This document shows, piece after piece, positions 16,721 to 25,903 of a DNA stretch of 35,326 bases. Within the stretch, counting starts at the first letter, position 1. Each line of letters starts with the position of its first letter. The notes below the pieces were generated by a model. That model did no database searches and had not been told where the DNA came from. It was given only the letters and a program-made list of their open reading frames with translations. The stretch spans positions 1 to 35,326 of the forward strand of contig NZ_JASCOZ010000030.1 in the NCBI RefSeq assembly GCF_029960115.1, in the 5' to 3' direction. Source of the DNA: Stenotrophomonas sp. PS02289 (lineage in GTDB: Bacteria > Pseudomonadota > Gammaproteobacteria > Xanthomonadales > Xanthomonadaceae). The translations under genes were made by a program, and so were the position numbers.

Positions 16721-17274
16721 AAATCATTGAGACCAAATTGCCTGGCTGCGTAGTAATCGAGCCGGCGGTATTCGGCGACGAGCGCGGCTTCTTCTTTGAA
16801 ACCTGGAACGCCGAGCGTTTCGGTCAGCACGGCCTGCCGACCAAGTTCGTGCAGAGCAATGTGTCCACGTCCGCAAAGGGCGTGCTGCGTGGCCTGCATT
16901 ACCAATGGCCGCGCCCGCAGGGCAAGCTGGTCAGCGTGCTGGAAGGTGAGGTGTACGACGTGGCCGTGGACATCCGTCGCGGCTCGCCTACCTTCGGTCA
17001 GTGGGAAGCGGTCGTGCTGAGCGCGGAGAACAAGAAGCAGTTCTGGATTCCGGAAGGCTTTGCACACGGCTTCGCCGTGCTGTCTGAGCGTGCGGTCTTC
17101 AGCTACCTGTGCACCGAGGTTTACCTGAAGGACTTCGACGCCGGCGTGCGCTGGAACGACGCCGACATCGCCGTGGACTGGCCGATCAGTGGGCCCACCC
17201 TCTCCGCAAAGGACGAAGCGGCACCGTTCCTGAAGGACATCGCGGAAGATCGTCTGCCGGTCTATACCCCATGA
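16717..17274 (+). CDS. rmlC: dTDP-4-dehydrorhamnose 3,5-epimerase
   Basis: A 185-residue cupin-fold epimerase for the third step of dTDP-L-rhamnose synthesis. GVLRGLHYQ (56-64) carries the probable catalytic base H61. [15 protein letters not shown] (109-123) and the Tyr at 130 belong to the active-site barrel. The start is GTG at 16717, overlapping the rmlA stop, with GAGGAG just upstream. The stop overlaps the rmlD ATG (ATGA). Length is as expected. Confidence 0.96.
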   Translation: MKIIETKLPGCVVIEPAVFGDERGFFFETWNAERFGQHGLPTKFVQSNVSTSAKGVLRGLHYQWPRPQGKLVSVLEGEVYDVAVDIRRGSPTFGQWEAVVLSAENKKQFWIPEGFAHGFAVLSERAVFSYLCTEVYLKDFDAGVRWNDADIAVDWPISGPTLSAKDEAAPFLKDIAEDRLPVYTP

Positions 17275-18173
17275 CGCAGATACTGCTGTTTGCGGGCAAC
17301 GGCCAGCTCGGCCAGGAACTGCTGCGCGCGCTGGCCCCGCTCGGCAGCGTGATTGCCACGACTCGCAGTGGTCAGCTGGCCGACGGTACGCCGTGCGAGA
17401 TAGCGGACTTCAACGAGCCCGAGGCCCTGGCTGCGCTGCTGGACCGCGTCAGGCCCGACTGGGTGGTCAACGCCGCCGCCTACACCGCTGTGGACCGCGC
17501 GGAAGAGGATCGCGATGCCGCCTGGCGCGCGAACGCCGAAGCCCCGGGCGTGATCGCACGCTGGTGCGCCGCGGCTGGCGCGCCGTTGGTGCATTACTCG
17601 ACCGACTACGTCTTCGACGGGCAGGGCACGCGCCCCTACCGCGAGGACGACGCCACCGCGCCGCTGGGCGTTTACGGGGCCAGCAAGCTGGCCGGTGAGG
17701 AGGCGATCCGCGCCGCGGGCGGCCGCCACCTGATCTTCCGCACCGCGTGGGTCTATGCCTCGCACAGCGCGAATTTCCTGCGCACCATGCTGCGCGTGGG
17801 GGCCGAGCGTGATGTGTTGCGCGTAGTGGCCGACCAGGTGGGTACGCCAACGCCTGCGGCGCTGATTGCGGATGTCACCGCACAGGTGCTGCAGCATCCG
17901 GGTACGCTGAGTGGCACCTGGCACCTGACTCCCAATGGTGAGACCAGCTGGCACGGGTTTGCCGAAGCGATCTTTGCGGCGGCGGTTGCCCAGGGCGTGC
18001 TGGAACGTGCGCCCAAGGTGGAGCCGATCACCACCGCCGAGTATCCGACCCCGGCCAAGCGTCCGGCGTATTCGCATCTGGATGTCAGCAAGCTGGAATC
18101 GGATTTCGATATCCGTCTGCCCAGTTGGCAGCAGGGCCTGAGTGGTGTGATCGCCCAGATCCCCCGCCCGTAG
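17271..18173 (+). CDS. rmlD: dTDP-4-dehydrorhamnose reductase
   Basis: A 300-residue NADPH-dependent SDR reductase completing dTDP-L-rhamnose. The cofactor loop GNGQLG is at 9-14, STDYVFDG at 110-117, and Y135xxxK139 is catalytic. I chose the ATG at 17271, which overlaps the rmlC stop and is where the Rossmann fold starts; the frame is open farther upstream, but that part lies inside rmlC. Its TAG stop (18171-18173) is the TAG of the GTAG head of a REP element (18170-18192), so the element now defines the protein's last residues. A strong terminator follows at 18215-18242. Confidence 0.96.
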   Translation: MTQILLFAGNGQLGQELLRALAPLGSVIATTRSGQLADGTPCEIADFNEPEALAALLDRVRPDWVVNAAAYTAVDRAEEDRDAAWRANAEAPGVIARWCAAAGAPLVHYSTDYVFDGQGTRPYREDDATAPLGVYGASKLAGEEAIRAAGGRHLIFRTAWVYASHSANFLRTMLRVGAERDVLRVVADQVGTPTPAALIADVTAQVLQHPGTLSGTWHLTPNGETSWHGFAEAIFAAAVAQGVLERAPKVEPITTAEYPTPAKRPAYSHLDVSKLESDFDIRLPSWQQGLSGVIAQIPRP

Positions 18174-18192
18174 AGCCACGCCCTGCGTGGCT
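18170..18192 (+). repeat. SMAG/REP element overlapping the rmlD stop
   Basis: GTAGAGCCACGCCCTGCG with a hairpin AGCCACGC/GCGTGGCT. Same type as 29673-29695 and 30305-30373. Its TAG is the rmlD stop codon. Confidence 0.85.
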
Positions 18193-18214
18193 GACGCACC
18201 GCCAGCGCACCAAA

Positions 18215-18242
18215 GAAAAACCCGGCCAAGGCCGGGTTTTTT
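18215..18242. terminator. Bidirectional intrinsic terminator between rmlD and xanB
   Basis: CCCGGCC (18221-18227) pairs with GGCCGGG, partly overlapping at the loop, with an A-run before and T6 after. It works for rmlD on the plus strand and for xanB on the minus strand. Confidence 0.9.
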
Positions 18243-18256
18243 ATTGCCGCCGAGCG

Positions 18257-19660
18257 TCACGCCCGACCGTACGTATCCTCAAACCGCACGATGTCATCCT
18301 CGCCCAGATAGCTGCCCGACTGCACCTCGATCAGCTCCAGCGGCAGCTTGCCCGGGTTCTTCAACCGGTGGGTCACACCCAGCGGAATGTAGGTGCTCTG
18401 GTTTTCGGTGAGCAGCAGCACTTCCTCGCCGCGGGTCACTTCAGCGGTGCCGCTGACCACGATCCAGTGCTCGGCACGGTGGTGGTGCATCTGCAGGCTC
18501 AGCGTGGCACCCGGCTTCACCGTGATGCGTTTGACCTGGAAGCGCTCGCCATGGTCGATGGAGTCATACGCACCCCACGGGCGATAGACCTTGCGGTGCC
18601 AGGTGGCCTCCGGCCGTGCGTCGGCCTTCAGCTGTGCCACCACCTGCTTGATCTCCTGCATGCGGTCGCTCTTGCCCACCATCACCGCGTCATCGGTTTC
18701 CACCACGATCACGTCGTCCAATCCGACCAGCGCAATCAGACGCTCGCCATAGGCATAGGTGTTGCGGCAGTCGATGGCGATCACATCGCCGTGGTGCGCG
18801 TTGCCGTCGCTGTCCTGCTCGGACACGTCGCGCAGCGCGGTCCACGAGCCCACGTCGTTCCAGCCCGCATCCAGCGGCACCACGACGGCGTCAGCGGTCT
18901 TTTCCATCACCGCATAGTCGATGGAATCGGCAGGAACGGCAGCAAACGCGTCTTTACCCAGACGGGTGAAGTCACTGTCACGGCGTGCCTGTTCCCACGC
19001 GGTGCGGCTGGCGCTGAGCATGGCCGGCTGGAAACGCTCCAGCTCGGCCAGATACCGTGAGGCCTTGAACAGGAACATGCCGCTGTTCCAGAAGTATTCG
19101 CCCGACTGCACGTACTGCTCGGCCGTGGCCAGGTCCGGCTTCTCGACGAAACGATCCACCGCACGCACCACCTCACCGGCAGCGGCCTTGATGTAGCCAT
19201 AGCCGGTCTCCGGACCGGTCGGCACGATGCCGAACGTCACCAGCTTGCCCGCCTGCGCGGCCGGCACTGCGGCCAGCACCGCACGACGGAAAGCGGCTTC
19301 GTCGGCAATCACGTGGTCCGAGGGCAGCACCAGCAACAGCGCATCATCGCCGTCACGGGTGGCTTCCAGCGCAGCGACCGCAATCGCCGGTGCCGTATTG
19401 CGGCCCACCGGCTCCAGCAGGATCGCCTGCGGCTGCACGCCCAGCTGCTGCAGCTGCTCGGCGGCCACGAAGCGGTGTTCCTCGTTGGCCACCACCAGAG
19501 GGGCGCGGCCGGCGATGGGCGCTACCCGCTGCCAGGTCGCCTGCAGCATGGTCTGCTCGCCCGCCAAGGCCAGGAACTGCTTGGGGTAGGCCTCGCGCGA
19601 GAGCGGCCACAGCCGCGTGCCCGAGCCGCCAGAAAGGATGACAGGAAGCAGATCGTTCAT
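18257..19660 (-). CDS. xanB: Mannose-1-phosphate guanylyltransferase / mannose-6-phosphate isomerase
   Basis: A 467-residue bifunctional enzyme: isomerises fructose-6-phosphate to mannose-6-phosphate and makes GDP-mannose from mannose-1-phosphate. The N-terminal nucleotidyltransferase (about 1-345) has [12 protein letters not shown] (11-22) and the substrate lysine K27. The C-terminal cupin isomerase (about 350-467) has [10 protein letters not shown] (about 355-364) and the metal-site [11 protein letters not shown] (about 382-392). Type II PMI/GMP length and layout are complete. xanA lies 10 bases upstream on the same strand, so the pair is an operon supplying GDP-mannose for LPS and exopolysaccharide. 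It ends at the shared terminator 18215-18242. Confidence 0.96.
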   Translation of the reverse strand: MNDLLPVILSGGSGTRLWPLSREAYPKQFLALAGEQTMLQATWQRVAPIAGRAPLVVANEEHRFVAAEQLQQLGVQPQAILLEPVGRNTAPAIAVAALEATRDGDDALLLVLPSDHVIADEAAFRRAVLAAVPAAQAGKLVTFGIVPTGPETGYGYIKAAAGEVVRAVDRFVEKPDLATAEQYVQSGEYFWNSGMFLFKASRYLAELERFQPAMLSASRTAWEQARRDSDFTRLGKDAFAAVPADSIDYAVMEKTADAVVVPLDAGWNDVGSWTALRDVSEQDSDGNAHHGDVIAIDCRNTYAYGERLIALVGLDDVIVVETDDAVMVGKSDRMQEIKQVVAQLKADARPEATWHRKVYRPWGAYDSIDHGERFQVKRITVKPGATLSLQMHHHRAEHWIVVSGTAEVTRGEEVLLLTENQSTYIPLGVTHRLKNPGKLPLELIEVQSGSYLGEDDIVRFEDTYGRA

Positions 19661-19670
19661 GGGCGTCGCC

Positions 19671-21020
19671 TCAGGAGGCCTTCAGCAGCTGGGAAATTTC
19701 GTCGGTGCGCTGCTGCAGCAGCGCCGCATCGCCACGGGTTTCCACGTTCAAACGCAGTAGCGGCTCGGTGTTGGAGCTGCGCAGGTTGAAGCGCCACTCG
19801 CCGAAATCGGCGCTGATGCCGTCGGTGTGGTCCAGCGTCGGGCCGTGCGAGGCGAAGTGCTCCATCACGCCGGCCACGGCCAGCTTGGCGTCGGCCACCT
19901 TGAAGTTGATCTCGCCGCTGCAGGGGAACTTCTGCATGCGTTCTTCGACCAGCTCGGCCAGCGACTGCCCCGTTTCGGAGACCAGCGCAGCAATCAGCAG
20001 CCAGGGGATCATGCCCGAGTCGGCGTAAGCGAATTCGCGGAAGTAATGGTGCGCGCTCATCTCGCCGCCGTACACGGCGTCTTCGGCGCGCATCTTCTCC
20101 TTGATGAAGGCATGGCCGCTCTTGCACAGCACGGCCTTGCCGCCCGCGTCCTCGACCATCTCCACGGTGTTCCACAGCAGGCGCGGGTCATGCACCACCT
20201 TGCCGCCGGGCTGGCGGGCCAGGATGGCCTTGGCCAGCAGACCGACCAGGTAATAGCCCTCGATGAAGCGGCCGGTGTGGTCGAAGAAGAAGCAGCGATC
20301 GAAGTCGCCATCCCAGGCGATGCCGAAGTCTGCGCCATGCTCGCGCACGGCCTGCGCGGTCATCTCGCGGTTTTCCACCAGCAGCGGGTTGGGAATACCG
20401 TTGGGGAAGCTGCCGTCGGGTTCATGGCAGATGCGGATGAACTCCAGCGGCAGGTGCGGGGCGAGCAGATCCACAATGGCCCCCGCGCCGCCGTTGCCGG
20501 CATTGACCACCAGCTTGAGCGGCTTCAGGGCGCTGGCATCCACGTAGCTGAGCAGGTGCGCGATATAGGCGCTCTTGTCAGGGTGGGACTGCTGCCCGGC
20601 AGTGGGTGCCGGCGGCGGCGCGGTGTCGGCCTCGGCCGCGTCGGAAATGGCGAACAGACCGGTATCGGAGCTGATCGGCCGTGCCTGCTCGCGCACCAGC
20701 TTCATGCCGTTGTAGTCCATCGGATTATGGCTGGCGGTGACCATGACGCCACCGGCGGCCTTCAGGTGATCCACCTGGAAGTACACCTCTTCGGTGCCAC
20801 ACAGCCCGATATCCAGCACCTCGCGACCCGCGCCACGCAGGCCAGCGGCCAGCGCGTCCTGCAGGGCGGGGCTGGTCAAGCGCACGTCGTGGCCAACGAC
20901 CACGGTGCCTGGCTTGAGCTGGGCGGCCAGGGCCACGCCGATGCGGCGGGCCAGATCTTCGTTGAGTTCCTCCGGAACCCGGCCGCGGATGTCGTAGGCC
21001 TTGAATGCGGGAAGCGTCAT
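19671..21020 (-). CDS. xanA: Phosphomannomutase / phosphoglucomutase
   Basis: A 449-residue cytoplasmic mutase interconverting hexose 6- and 1-phosphates of mannose and glucose (called spgM in S. maltophilia, algC-like). The phosphorylated serine is S97 in TASHNP. The metal-binding loop DGDFDR is at 237-242, sugar recognition [10 protein letters not shown] at 318-327, and the phosphate-binding [10 protein letters not shown] near the C terminus. It feeds both the dTDP-rhamnose pathway (glucose-1-phosphate) and GDP-mannose via XanB. In S. maltophilia, spgM mutants are reported to lose normal LPS. It heads the xanA-xanB operon. Confidence 0.95.
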   Translation of the reverse strand: MTLPAFKAYDIRGRVPEELNEDLARRIGVALAAQLKPGTVVVGHDVRLTSPALQDALAAGLRGAGREVLDIGLCGTEEVYFQVDHLKAAGGVMVTASHNPMDYNGMKLVREQARPISSDTGLFAISDAAEADTAPPPAPTAGQQSHPDKSAYIAHLLSYVDASALKPLKLVVNAGNGGAGAIVDLLAPHLPLEFIRICHEPDGSFPNGIPNPLLVENREMTAQAVREHGADFGIAWDGDFDRCFFFDHTGRFIEGYYLVGLLAKAILARQPGGKVVHDPRLLWNTVEMVEDAGGKAVLCKSGHAFIKEKMRAEDAVYGGEMSAHHYFREFAYADSGMIPWLLIAALVSETGQSLAELVEERMQKFPCSGEINFKVADAKLAVAGVMEHFASHGPTLDHTDGISADFGEWRFNLRSSNTEPLLRLNVETRGDAALLQQRTDEISQLLKAS

Positions 21021-21104
21021 AACAGTCCTTCTGCAAGTCAGCGCACTAGTTTAGCGGCTGACCTGTTCAGGTGCTGTCTTCCTGGCTGGGCGCTTGGCCC
21101 CCAG

Positions 21105-24100
21105 TCAGCCGCGCGGGGACGTCCGGCCCACCGCCCCCGGCAACGGGGCCAACAGCGCCTGCAGATCCTCGTCGCTGAAGCGCGGCCCGGTGACACCGCC
21201 GCCATCCAGTATGGTCTCGGCCAACGCCGCTTTGCGCTCCTGCATCTGCGCGATGCGCTCTTCGATGCTGCCGGCGGCAATCAGCTTGTAGACGAACACC
21301 GGCTGGTCCTGGCCGATGCGGTGTGCGCGGTCGGTGGCTTGGTTTTCGGCCGCCGGGTTCCACCAGGGGTCGAAGTGGATCACGGTGTCGGCCCGGGTCA
21401 GGTTCAGGCCGACGCCACCAGCCTTGAGGCTGATCAGGAAGATCGGAACCTCGCCCTGCATGAAGCGCTGCACGGGCGTCTGCCGGTCGCGGGTCTCGCC
21501 GGTCAGTACCACGTGCGCCAGGCCCAGCTCATCCAGCAGAGGGCCCAGCAGCTTCAGCATGCCGGTGAACTGCGAGAACAGCAGAATGCGCCGGCCTTCC
21601 TCGACCATCTCCGGCAGCATCTCGCGCAGCAGTTCCAGCTTGGCCGACGCCGCAGCGGTGGTGGCATGGCTGCTGGGCAGCAGGCGCGGGTCGCAGCAGA
21701 CCTGGCGCAGCTTGAGCAGGGCGTCGAGCACCACGATGTGGCTGCGCGCCAGGCCCTGTTCGGACACGGCCTGGCGGACCTTCTCCTCCATCGTGGCGCG
21801 CACGGTTTCGTACAGGTCGCGCTGGGCACCTTCCAGCACCACGCTGCGCGTGATCAGCGTCTTGGCCGGCAGCTCGGTGGCCACCTCGTCCTTGCGCCGG
21901 CGCAGCATGAACGGGCGCATGCGCTGGGCCAGCCATTGTGCGCGCTGGGTATCGCCGTGGCGTTCGATGGGATGCCGCCACTGCTGGTTGAACACCTTTT
22001 CACTGCCCAACAGACCCGGCAGCAGGAAGTCGAACTGGGTCCACAGCTCGCCCAGATGGTTCTCCAGCGGCGTGCCGGTCAGGCACAGGCGGTGCTCGGC
22101 CTTCAGCACACGCAGGGTCATGGCGGCGCGCGATCTCGGATTCTTGGCCTGCTGCGCCTCGTCCAGCACCAGCAGGTGCCAGTGGTGTTCCCGCAGCACG
22201 TCTTCGTCGCGCCACAACAACGCGTAGGTGGTCAGTACCAGGTCGTGCTCGGCGATCTGGTCAAAACTCTCGGCGCGCGTGGGCCCGTGCAGTACCAGCA
22301 CGCGCAGGTCGGGGGTGAAGCGCTCGGCTTCGCTCTGCCAGTTGCCGAGCAACGAGGTCGGCACCACCACCAGCACCGGCTGCTGCAGGCGACCGGCTTC
22401 TTTTTCCAGCAGGATGTGCGCAAGCGTCTGCAGCGTCTTGCCCAGGCCCATGTCGTCGGCCAGTACACCTCCCAGCGCGTTCTGGCGCAGATGCTGCAGC
22501 CAGCTCAAACCCTCCAGCTGGTAGTGACGCAGCGTGGCCTGCAGGCCATTGGGGACCGCGGCCGGCACCATCGCGGGGCCGTCGAGCAGCCGTTGGGCTA
22601 CGGCACGCGCTGCGTCGTTCCCCTTGAACTGCAGGCCAGCGCTGTCGTGCAGGGTGCGCAGCCGCGCGTAATCGTGCTGGGCTACGCGCAGGCGCGGGCG
22701 GCGCGGACCGAACAGGTCGCCGAGCAGCGCGATCAGCGGTTTCAGCCGTCCTGCCCGCAGTGCCAGCCGGCGTGGGCCGGTGGCTGGCAGCAGTACCAGT
22801 TCGTCGTCGTCGATGCCGGATGCCTGGCCGCGCGACCAGCGCGGGTCCGTGTTCAGTACCTGCTGCAGCAGCGGTGCCAGCGGCAAGGTCTGGCCGTCCA
22901 CCTCGATGTCCAGCCCGAGCTCGAACCACCCGCTGTCCTTCGGGTCCGGCTGAACGTCCAGGGTGATCGATTCGACCTCCTCCACACTGTGGCGGAAGTC
23001 GGGATCGGGCTCGACGCGCCAGCCCAGCGCCAGCAGCTGCGGCACCTTCTCATGCACGAAACGCGCCCAGTCGCCGCTCTGCGGCTGGAACTGCGCGGCA
23101 TTGCCGGGCAGGGCGACCACCGGCCGGGCATCGCGGTACAGCCCCGCCGCCTGCAGTTCGCGTTCGCGTTGTTGTTCTTCCACCGGGTTACGCGTCAGCA
23201 GGCGCAGTTGCCCCTGTTCGTCCTGGACGAACACCGAGGGGTCACCCAGATGCCGCGTCACCTCGCCATACTCGAACACGGCGCTGGCGAAATCGCGCGA
23301 CTCGGACGGGTCGCGCTCGCGCAGCCACGGCGGGCGGTACTCGGTGCTGTGCAGGCGCAGCACCGGCACCAGCGGGGGCGATTCCAGCGTTTCCCAGGCA
23401 CCGCCATCGATCGGGTGGGGCAGGGCGGGATTGATCTGCTGCAGGGTCTGGCCGACCAGTGCGGCTTCGTCGGGAAACACCACTGGCAGCGCCAGGAAGG
23501 CTGCGGCGTCCTCGGCGGTCACGTCCAGCCGCAGTGGGCCGACCTCGCCGGACTGCTCGTCCACGTAACCGCCCGAGCGGCCCAGCACCACGCCCTTGGC
23601 TCCACCGTCCACCTGCAACGTGGGGGCGACCGCCACGCCAGTGGAATGTTCGAGCGTGCGCCAGCCGAGCGTGGCGGCGCGCGCCGCCGCCCAGCGGGTG
23701 GGCACGGGGTTGTCGGCGTCGGCCACGAAGGCGCGGCCGGTCGCCACGATCTGCTGCATCAGGGCGGCGATATCGACCCGGTTGCGATGATCGGGGTGCT
23801 GCATCAGCAGCCACACCTGGGAAAGGACCGCCACGTCGTCCTGGCCCAAGTAGACGGCCGGGGTCAGGAACATGTCGGGCACCAGGTTCAGCAGCTTCTC
23901 GCGCTTGACCGTGCCGTCTGCGGCGCGCTTGGTGCGGTAGATGAAAACCGAGAGCCGGTGCTCGAACACCGACAGTTCGTAGGCCAGGCCGCGCGCCGGC
24001 CCGGTGGGGACCGACGGCCCGGCGGGACCGCCGCTGCGCGCGTGCCAGCGCGACAGTGCCTGCAGCAGCTCGGCGCGCGGTGACGGTGGCAGTGCGGGCT

Positions 24101-24419
24101 GGGGGGCGGCGGGTGCCGGCTGTTCTTCCGGGACGTCGGCCAGCTGCAGCCCCTTGGTGACGACCGCCGCGAGGTGTTTGCAGTTCTGCCCCACCGGGCA
24201 GCTGCATTCGGCCACCAGCTTGCTGCGCGTGGTACGGGTGCTGGCGCGCAGGTCGACCCACGCGTGGTAGGGGCGGCGCGCGCTGCCTTGCACCAGCGCG
24301 GTGAGCTGGTCGTTCTGCAGGCGCAGCTGGCTGACCGCGAGCCGGTAGTTCGCGCCTTTCTCCAGCGTCCACGTGTCGAACCAGCGCCGGATGTCGTCCT
24401 GCGTGTAGGTGGCTGTCAT
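21105..24419 (-). CDS. SNF2-family DNA helicase/translocase with SWIM zinc finger
   Basis: A 1104-residue protein of the SWI2/SNF2 (HepA-like) superfamily. An N-terminal SWIM finger, CxCx5CxH, uses C72, C74, C80 and H82. A long middle region follows. The helicase core starts near 640, with Walker A DDMGLGKT (about residue 655), LDEAQQAKN (about 750), and motif VI DRAHRIGQDQ (about 1030) in the C-terminal lobe. Such bacterial proteins are ATP-driven DNA translocases; the precise role is unknown. I chose the ATG at 24419, which has AGGAG upstream, over one 14 codons earlier. It is divergent from the CoA-transferase operon. A very long open frame runs antisense over it and is judged spurious. 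Confidence 0.9.
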   Translation of the reverse strand: MTATYTQDDIRRWFDTWTLEKGANYRLAVSQLRLQNDQLTALVQGSARRPYHAWVDLRASTRTTRSKLVAECSCPVGQNCKHLAAVVTKGLQLADVPEEQPAPAAPQPALPPSPRAELLQALSRWHARSGGPAGPSVPTGPARGLAYELSVFEHRLSVFIYRTKRAADGTVKREKLLNLVPDMFLTPAVYLGQDDVAVLSQVWLLMQHPDHRNRVDIAALMQQIVATGRAFVADADNPVPTRWAAARAATLGWRTLEHSTGVAVAPTLQVDGGAKGVVLGRSGGYVDEQSGEVGPLRLDVTAEDAAAFLALPVVFPDEAALVGQTLQQINPALPHPIDGGAWETLESPPLVPVLRLHSTEYRPPWLRERDPSESRDFASAVFEYGEVTRHLGDPSVFVQDEQGQLRLLTRNPVEEQQRERELQAAGLYRDARPVVALPGNAAQFQPQSGDWARFVHEKVPQLLALGWRVEPDPDFRHSVEEVESITLDVQPDPKDSGWFELGLDIEVDGQTLPLAPLLQQVLNTDPRWSRGQASGIDDDELVLLPATGPRRLALRAGRLKPLIALLGDLFGPRRPRLRVAQHDYARLRTLHDSAGLQFKGNDAARAVAQRLLDGPAMVPAAVPNGLQATLRHYQLEGLSWLQHLRQNALGGVLADDMGLGKTLQTLAHILLEKEAGRLQQPVLVVVPTSLLGNWQSEAERFTPDLRVLVLHGPTRAESFDQIAEHDLVLTTYALLWRDEDVLREHHWHLLVLDEAQQAKNPRSRAAMTLRVLKAEHRLCLTGTPLENHLGELWTQFDFLLPGLLGSEKVFNQQWRHPIERHGDTQRAQWLAQRMRPFMLRRRKDEVATELPAKTLITRSVVLEGAQRDLYETVRATMEEKVRQAVSEQGLARSHIVVLDALLKLRQVCCDPRLLPSSHATTAAASAKLELLREMLPEMVEEGRRILLFSQFTGMLKLLGPLLDELGLAHVVLTGETRDRQTPVQRFMQGEVPIFLISLKAGGVGLNLTRADTVIHFDPWWNPAAENQATDRAHRIGQDQPVFVYKLIAAGSIEERIAQMQERKAALAETILDGGGVTGPRFSDEDLQALLAPLPGAVGRTSPRG

Positions 24420-24471
24420 GAGGGGTCTCCTGCTTTGTTGCGCCGCACTCAGACGCGTCATCCGGTGTCGC

Positions 24472-24477
24472 TAGAAT
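24472..24477 (+). promoter_or_regulatory. Possible -10 element of the CoA-transferase operon
   Basis: TAGAAT (24472-24477) lies 31 bases before the ATG in the 89-base divergent gap. No strong -35 is visible at the right distance. Confidence 0.35.
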
Positions 24478-24508
24478 GGGTCATTATCACCGAGCAAGGT
24501 AATCTGGA

Positions 24509-25231
24509 ATGGAACGACCTACCTCCAAGAGCAAGCGCTACCCCAGCGCGGCACAGGCGCTGCAAGGTGCCGTGGCTGATGGCCAGACCCTGGCGGTTGG
24601 CGGATTCGGCCTGTGCGGCATTCCCGAGGCGCTGATCGCGGCCTTGCGCGACACCGGGGTGAAGGACCTCACGGTCATTTCCAACAATGCAGGCGTAGAC
24701 GGTTTTGGCCTCGGCCAGCTGCTGGAAACCCGCCAGATCAAGAAAATGATCTCGTCCTATGTGGGCGAGAACAAGGAGTTCGAGCGCCAGTTCCTGGCCG
24801 GTGAACTGGAACTGGAGTTCAACCCGCAGGGCACCCTGGCCGAGCGCCTGCGTGCCGGTGGGGCCGGCATTCCGGCCTTCTTCACCGCCACCGGTTACGG
24901 CACCGTGGTCGCCGAGGGCAAGGAAACCCGCGAATTTGACGGCAAGCACTACGTGATGGAAACCGCGCTGCGTGCCGACGTTGCGCTGGTGAAGGCCTGG
25001 AAGGCCGACGAAGCCGGCAACCTGGTGTTCCGCAAGACCGCGCGCAACTTCAACCCGGCCTGCGCGATGGCCGGCAAGCTGTGCATCGTGGAAGTGGAAG
25101 AGGTGGTGCCAGTCGGCAGCATCGACCCGGACCAGGTGCACCTGCCCGGCATCTACGTGCACCGCATCGTGCACAACCCCACCCCGGAAAAGCGGATCGA
25201 ACAGCGCACCGTGCGTGCGGAGGGCAACTGA
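24509..25231 (+). CDS. scoA: 3-oxoacid CoA-transferase subunit A
   Basis: A 240-residue subunit of a family I CoA-transferase (succinyl-CoA:3-ketoacid type), moving CoA between succinyl-CoA and acetoacetate or a similar 3-oxoacid in the cytoplasm. [14 protein letters not shown] (about 30-43) is the conserved glycine-rich CoA-binding loop. [14 protein letters not shown] (about 60-73) and [16 protein letters not shown] (about 129-144) fit subunit A. AAGG precedes the ATG. Subunit B starts one base after the stop. In Xanthomonas genomes these subunits are sometimes labelled lpsI/lpsJ, but nothing here shows a role in LPS. Confidence 0.92.
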   Translation: MERPTSKSKRYPSAAQALQGAVADGQTLAVGGFGLCGIPEALIAALRDTGVKDLTVISNNAGVDGFGLGQLLETRQIKKMISSYVGENKEFERQFLAGELELEFNPQGTLAERLRAGGAGIPAFFTATGYGTVVAEGKETREFDGKHYVMETALRADVALVKAWKADEAGNLVFRKTARNFNPACAMAGKLCIVEVEEVVPVGSIDPDQVHLPGIYVHRIVHNPTPEKRIEQRTVRAEGN

Positions 25232-25232
25232 G

Positions 25233-25862
25233 ATGGCATGGACCCGCGATGAAATGGCGCAGCGCGCCGCCCGCGAACTCACTGACGGCGCGTACGTGAA
25301 CCTGGGCATCGGCCTGCCCACGCTGGTGGCCAACCACATCCCCGAGGGCGTGGACGTGTGGCTGCAGTCCGAGAACGGCCTGCTCGGTATTGGTCCGTTC
25401 CCGACAGAAGCGGAAGTGGACGCCGACCTGATCAACGCCGGCAAGCAGACCGTCACCGCGCGTGCCGGGGCCAGCTACTTCGGCAGCCACGACAGCTTCG
25501 CGATGATCCGCGGCGGTCACGTGAATCTGGCGATTCTCGGTGCCATGCAGGTCACCGACAAGGGCGACCTGGCCAACTGGATGGTGCCCGGCAAGATGGT
25601 CAAAGGCATGGGCGGTGCGATGGATCTGGTCGCCGGCGTGCAGCGCGTGGTGGTGCTGATGGAGCACACCGCCAAAAACGGCGAACACAAGATCCTGCCG
25701 GAGTGCACCCTGCCGCTGACCGGCGTGGGCGTGGTGGATCGGATCATCACCGATCTTGCCGTGTTTGACGTGACCGACAAGGGCTTGGTGCTGGTGGAAG
25801 CGGCACCGGGTGTCAGTTCGGATGAGCTGAAGGAAAAGACCGGCGTCGCTTTCGCCGGCTAA
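25233..25862 (+). CDS. scoB: 3-oxoacid CoA-transferase subunit B
   Basis: A 209-residue subunit carrying the catalytic glutamate. NLGIGLPT (23-30) is the glycine loop and SENGLLGIG (46-54) contains the probable nucleophile E47, which forms the glutamyl-CoA intermediate. I chose the ATG at 25233, one base after the scoA stop; an in-frame start at 25215 would overlap scoA. Length and motif order are normal. Five bases after the stop a REP element (25867-25892) begins. Confidence 0.92.
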   Translation: MAWTRDEMAQRAARELTDGAYVNLGIGLPTLVANHIPEGVDVWLQSENGLLGIGPFPTEAEVDADLINAGKQTVTARAGASYFGSHDSFAMIRGGHVNLAILGAMQVTDKGDLANWMVPGKMVKGMGGAMDLVAGVQRVVVLMEHTAKNGEHKILPECTLPLTGVGVVDRIITDLAVFDVTDKGLVLVEAAPGVSSDELKEKTGVAFAG

Positions 25863-25866
25863 GCAG

Positions 25867-25892
25867 GTAGGTCGCGACCGTTGGTCGTGACC
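25867..25892 (+). repeat. SMAG/REP element between convergent genes
   Basis: A GTAG head, then GGTCGCGACC (25870-25879) and GGTCGTGACC (25883-25892) around a GTT loop, with one wobble pair. A different stem sequence from the other copies, but the same head and size. Lies between the stops of scoB and the WbsX/RgpF gene. Confidence 0.75.
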
Positions 25893-25903
25893 CCCTGCCA
25901 ACA

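Noticed and set aside
19827..24083. A 1418-residue open frame on the plus strand
   Set aside because: It lies antisense to xanA and the SNF2 gene, both of which have clear conserved motifs. Its predicted product is rich in Gly, Ala, Arg, Gln and His and lacks domains. Long antisense frames are expected at this GC content.
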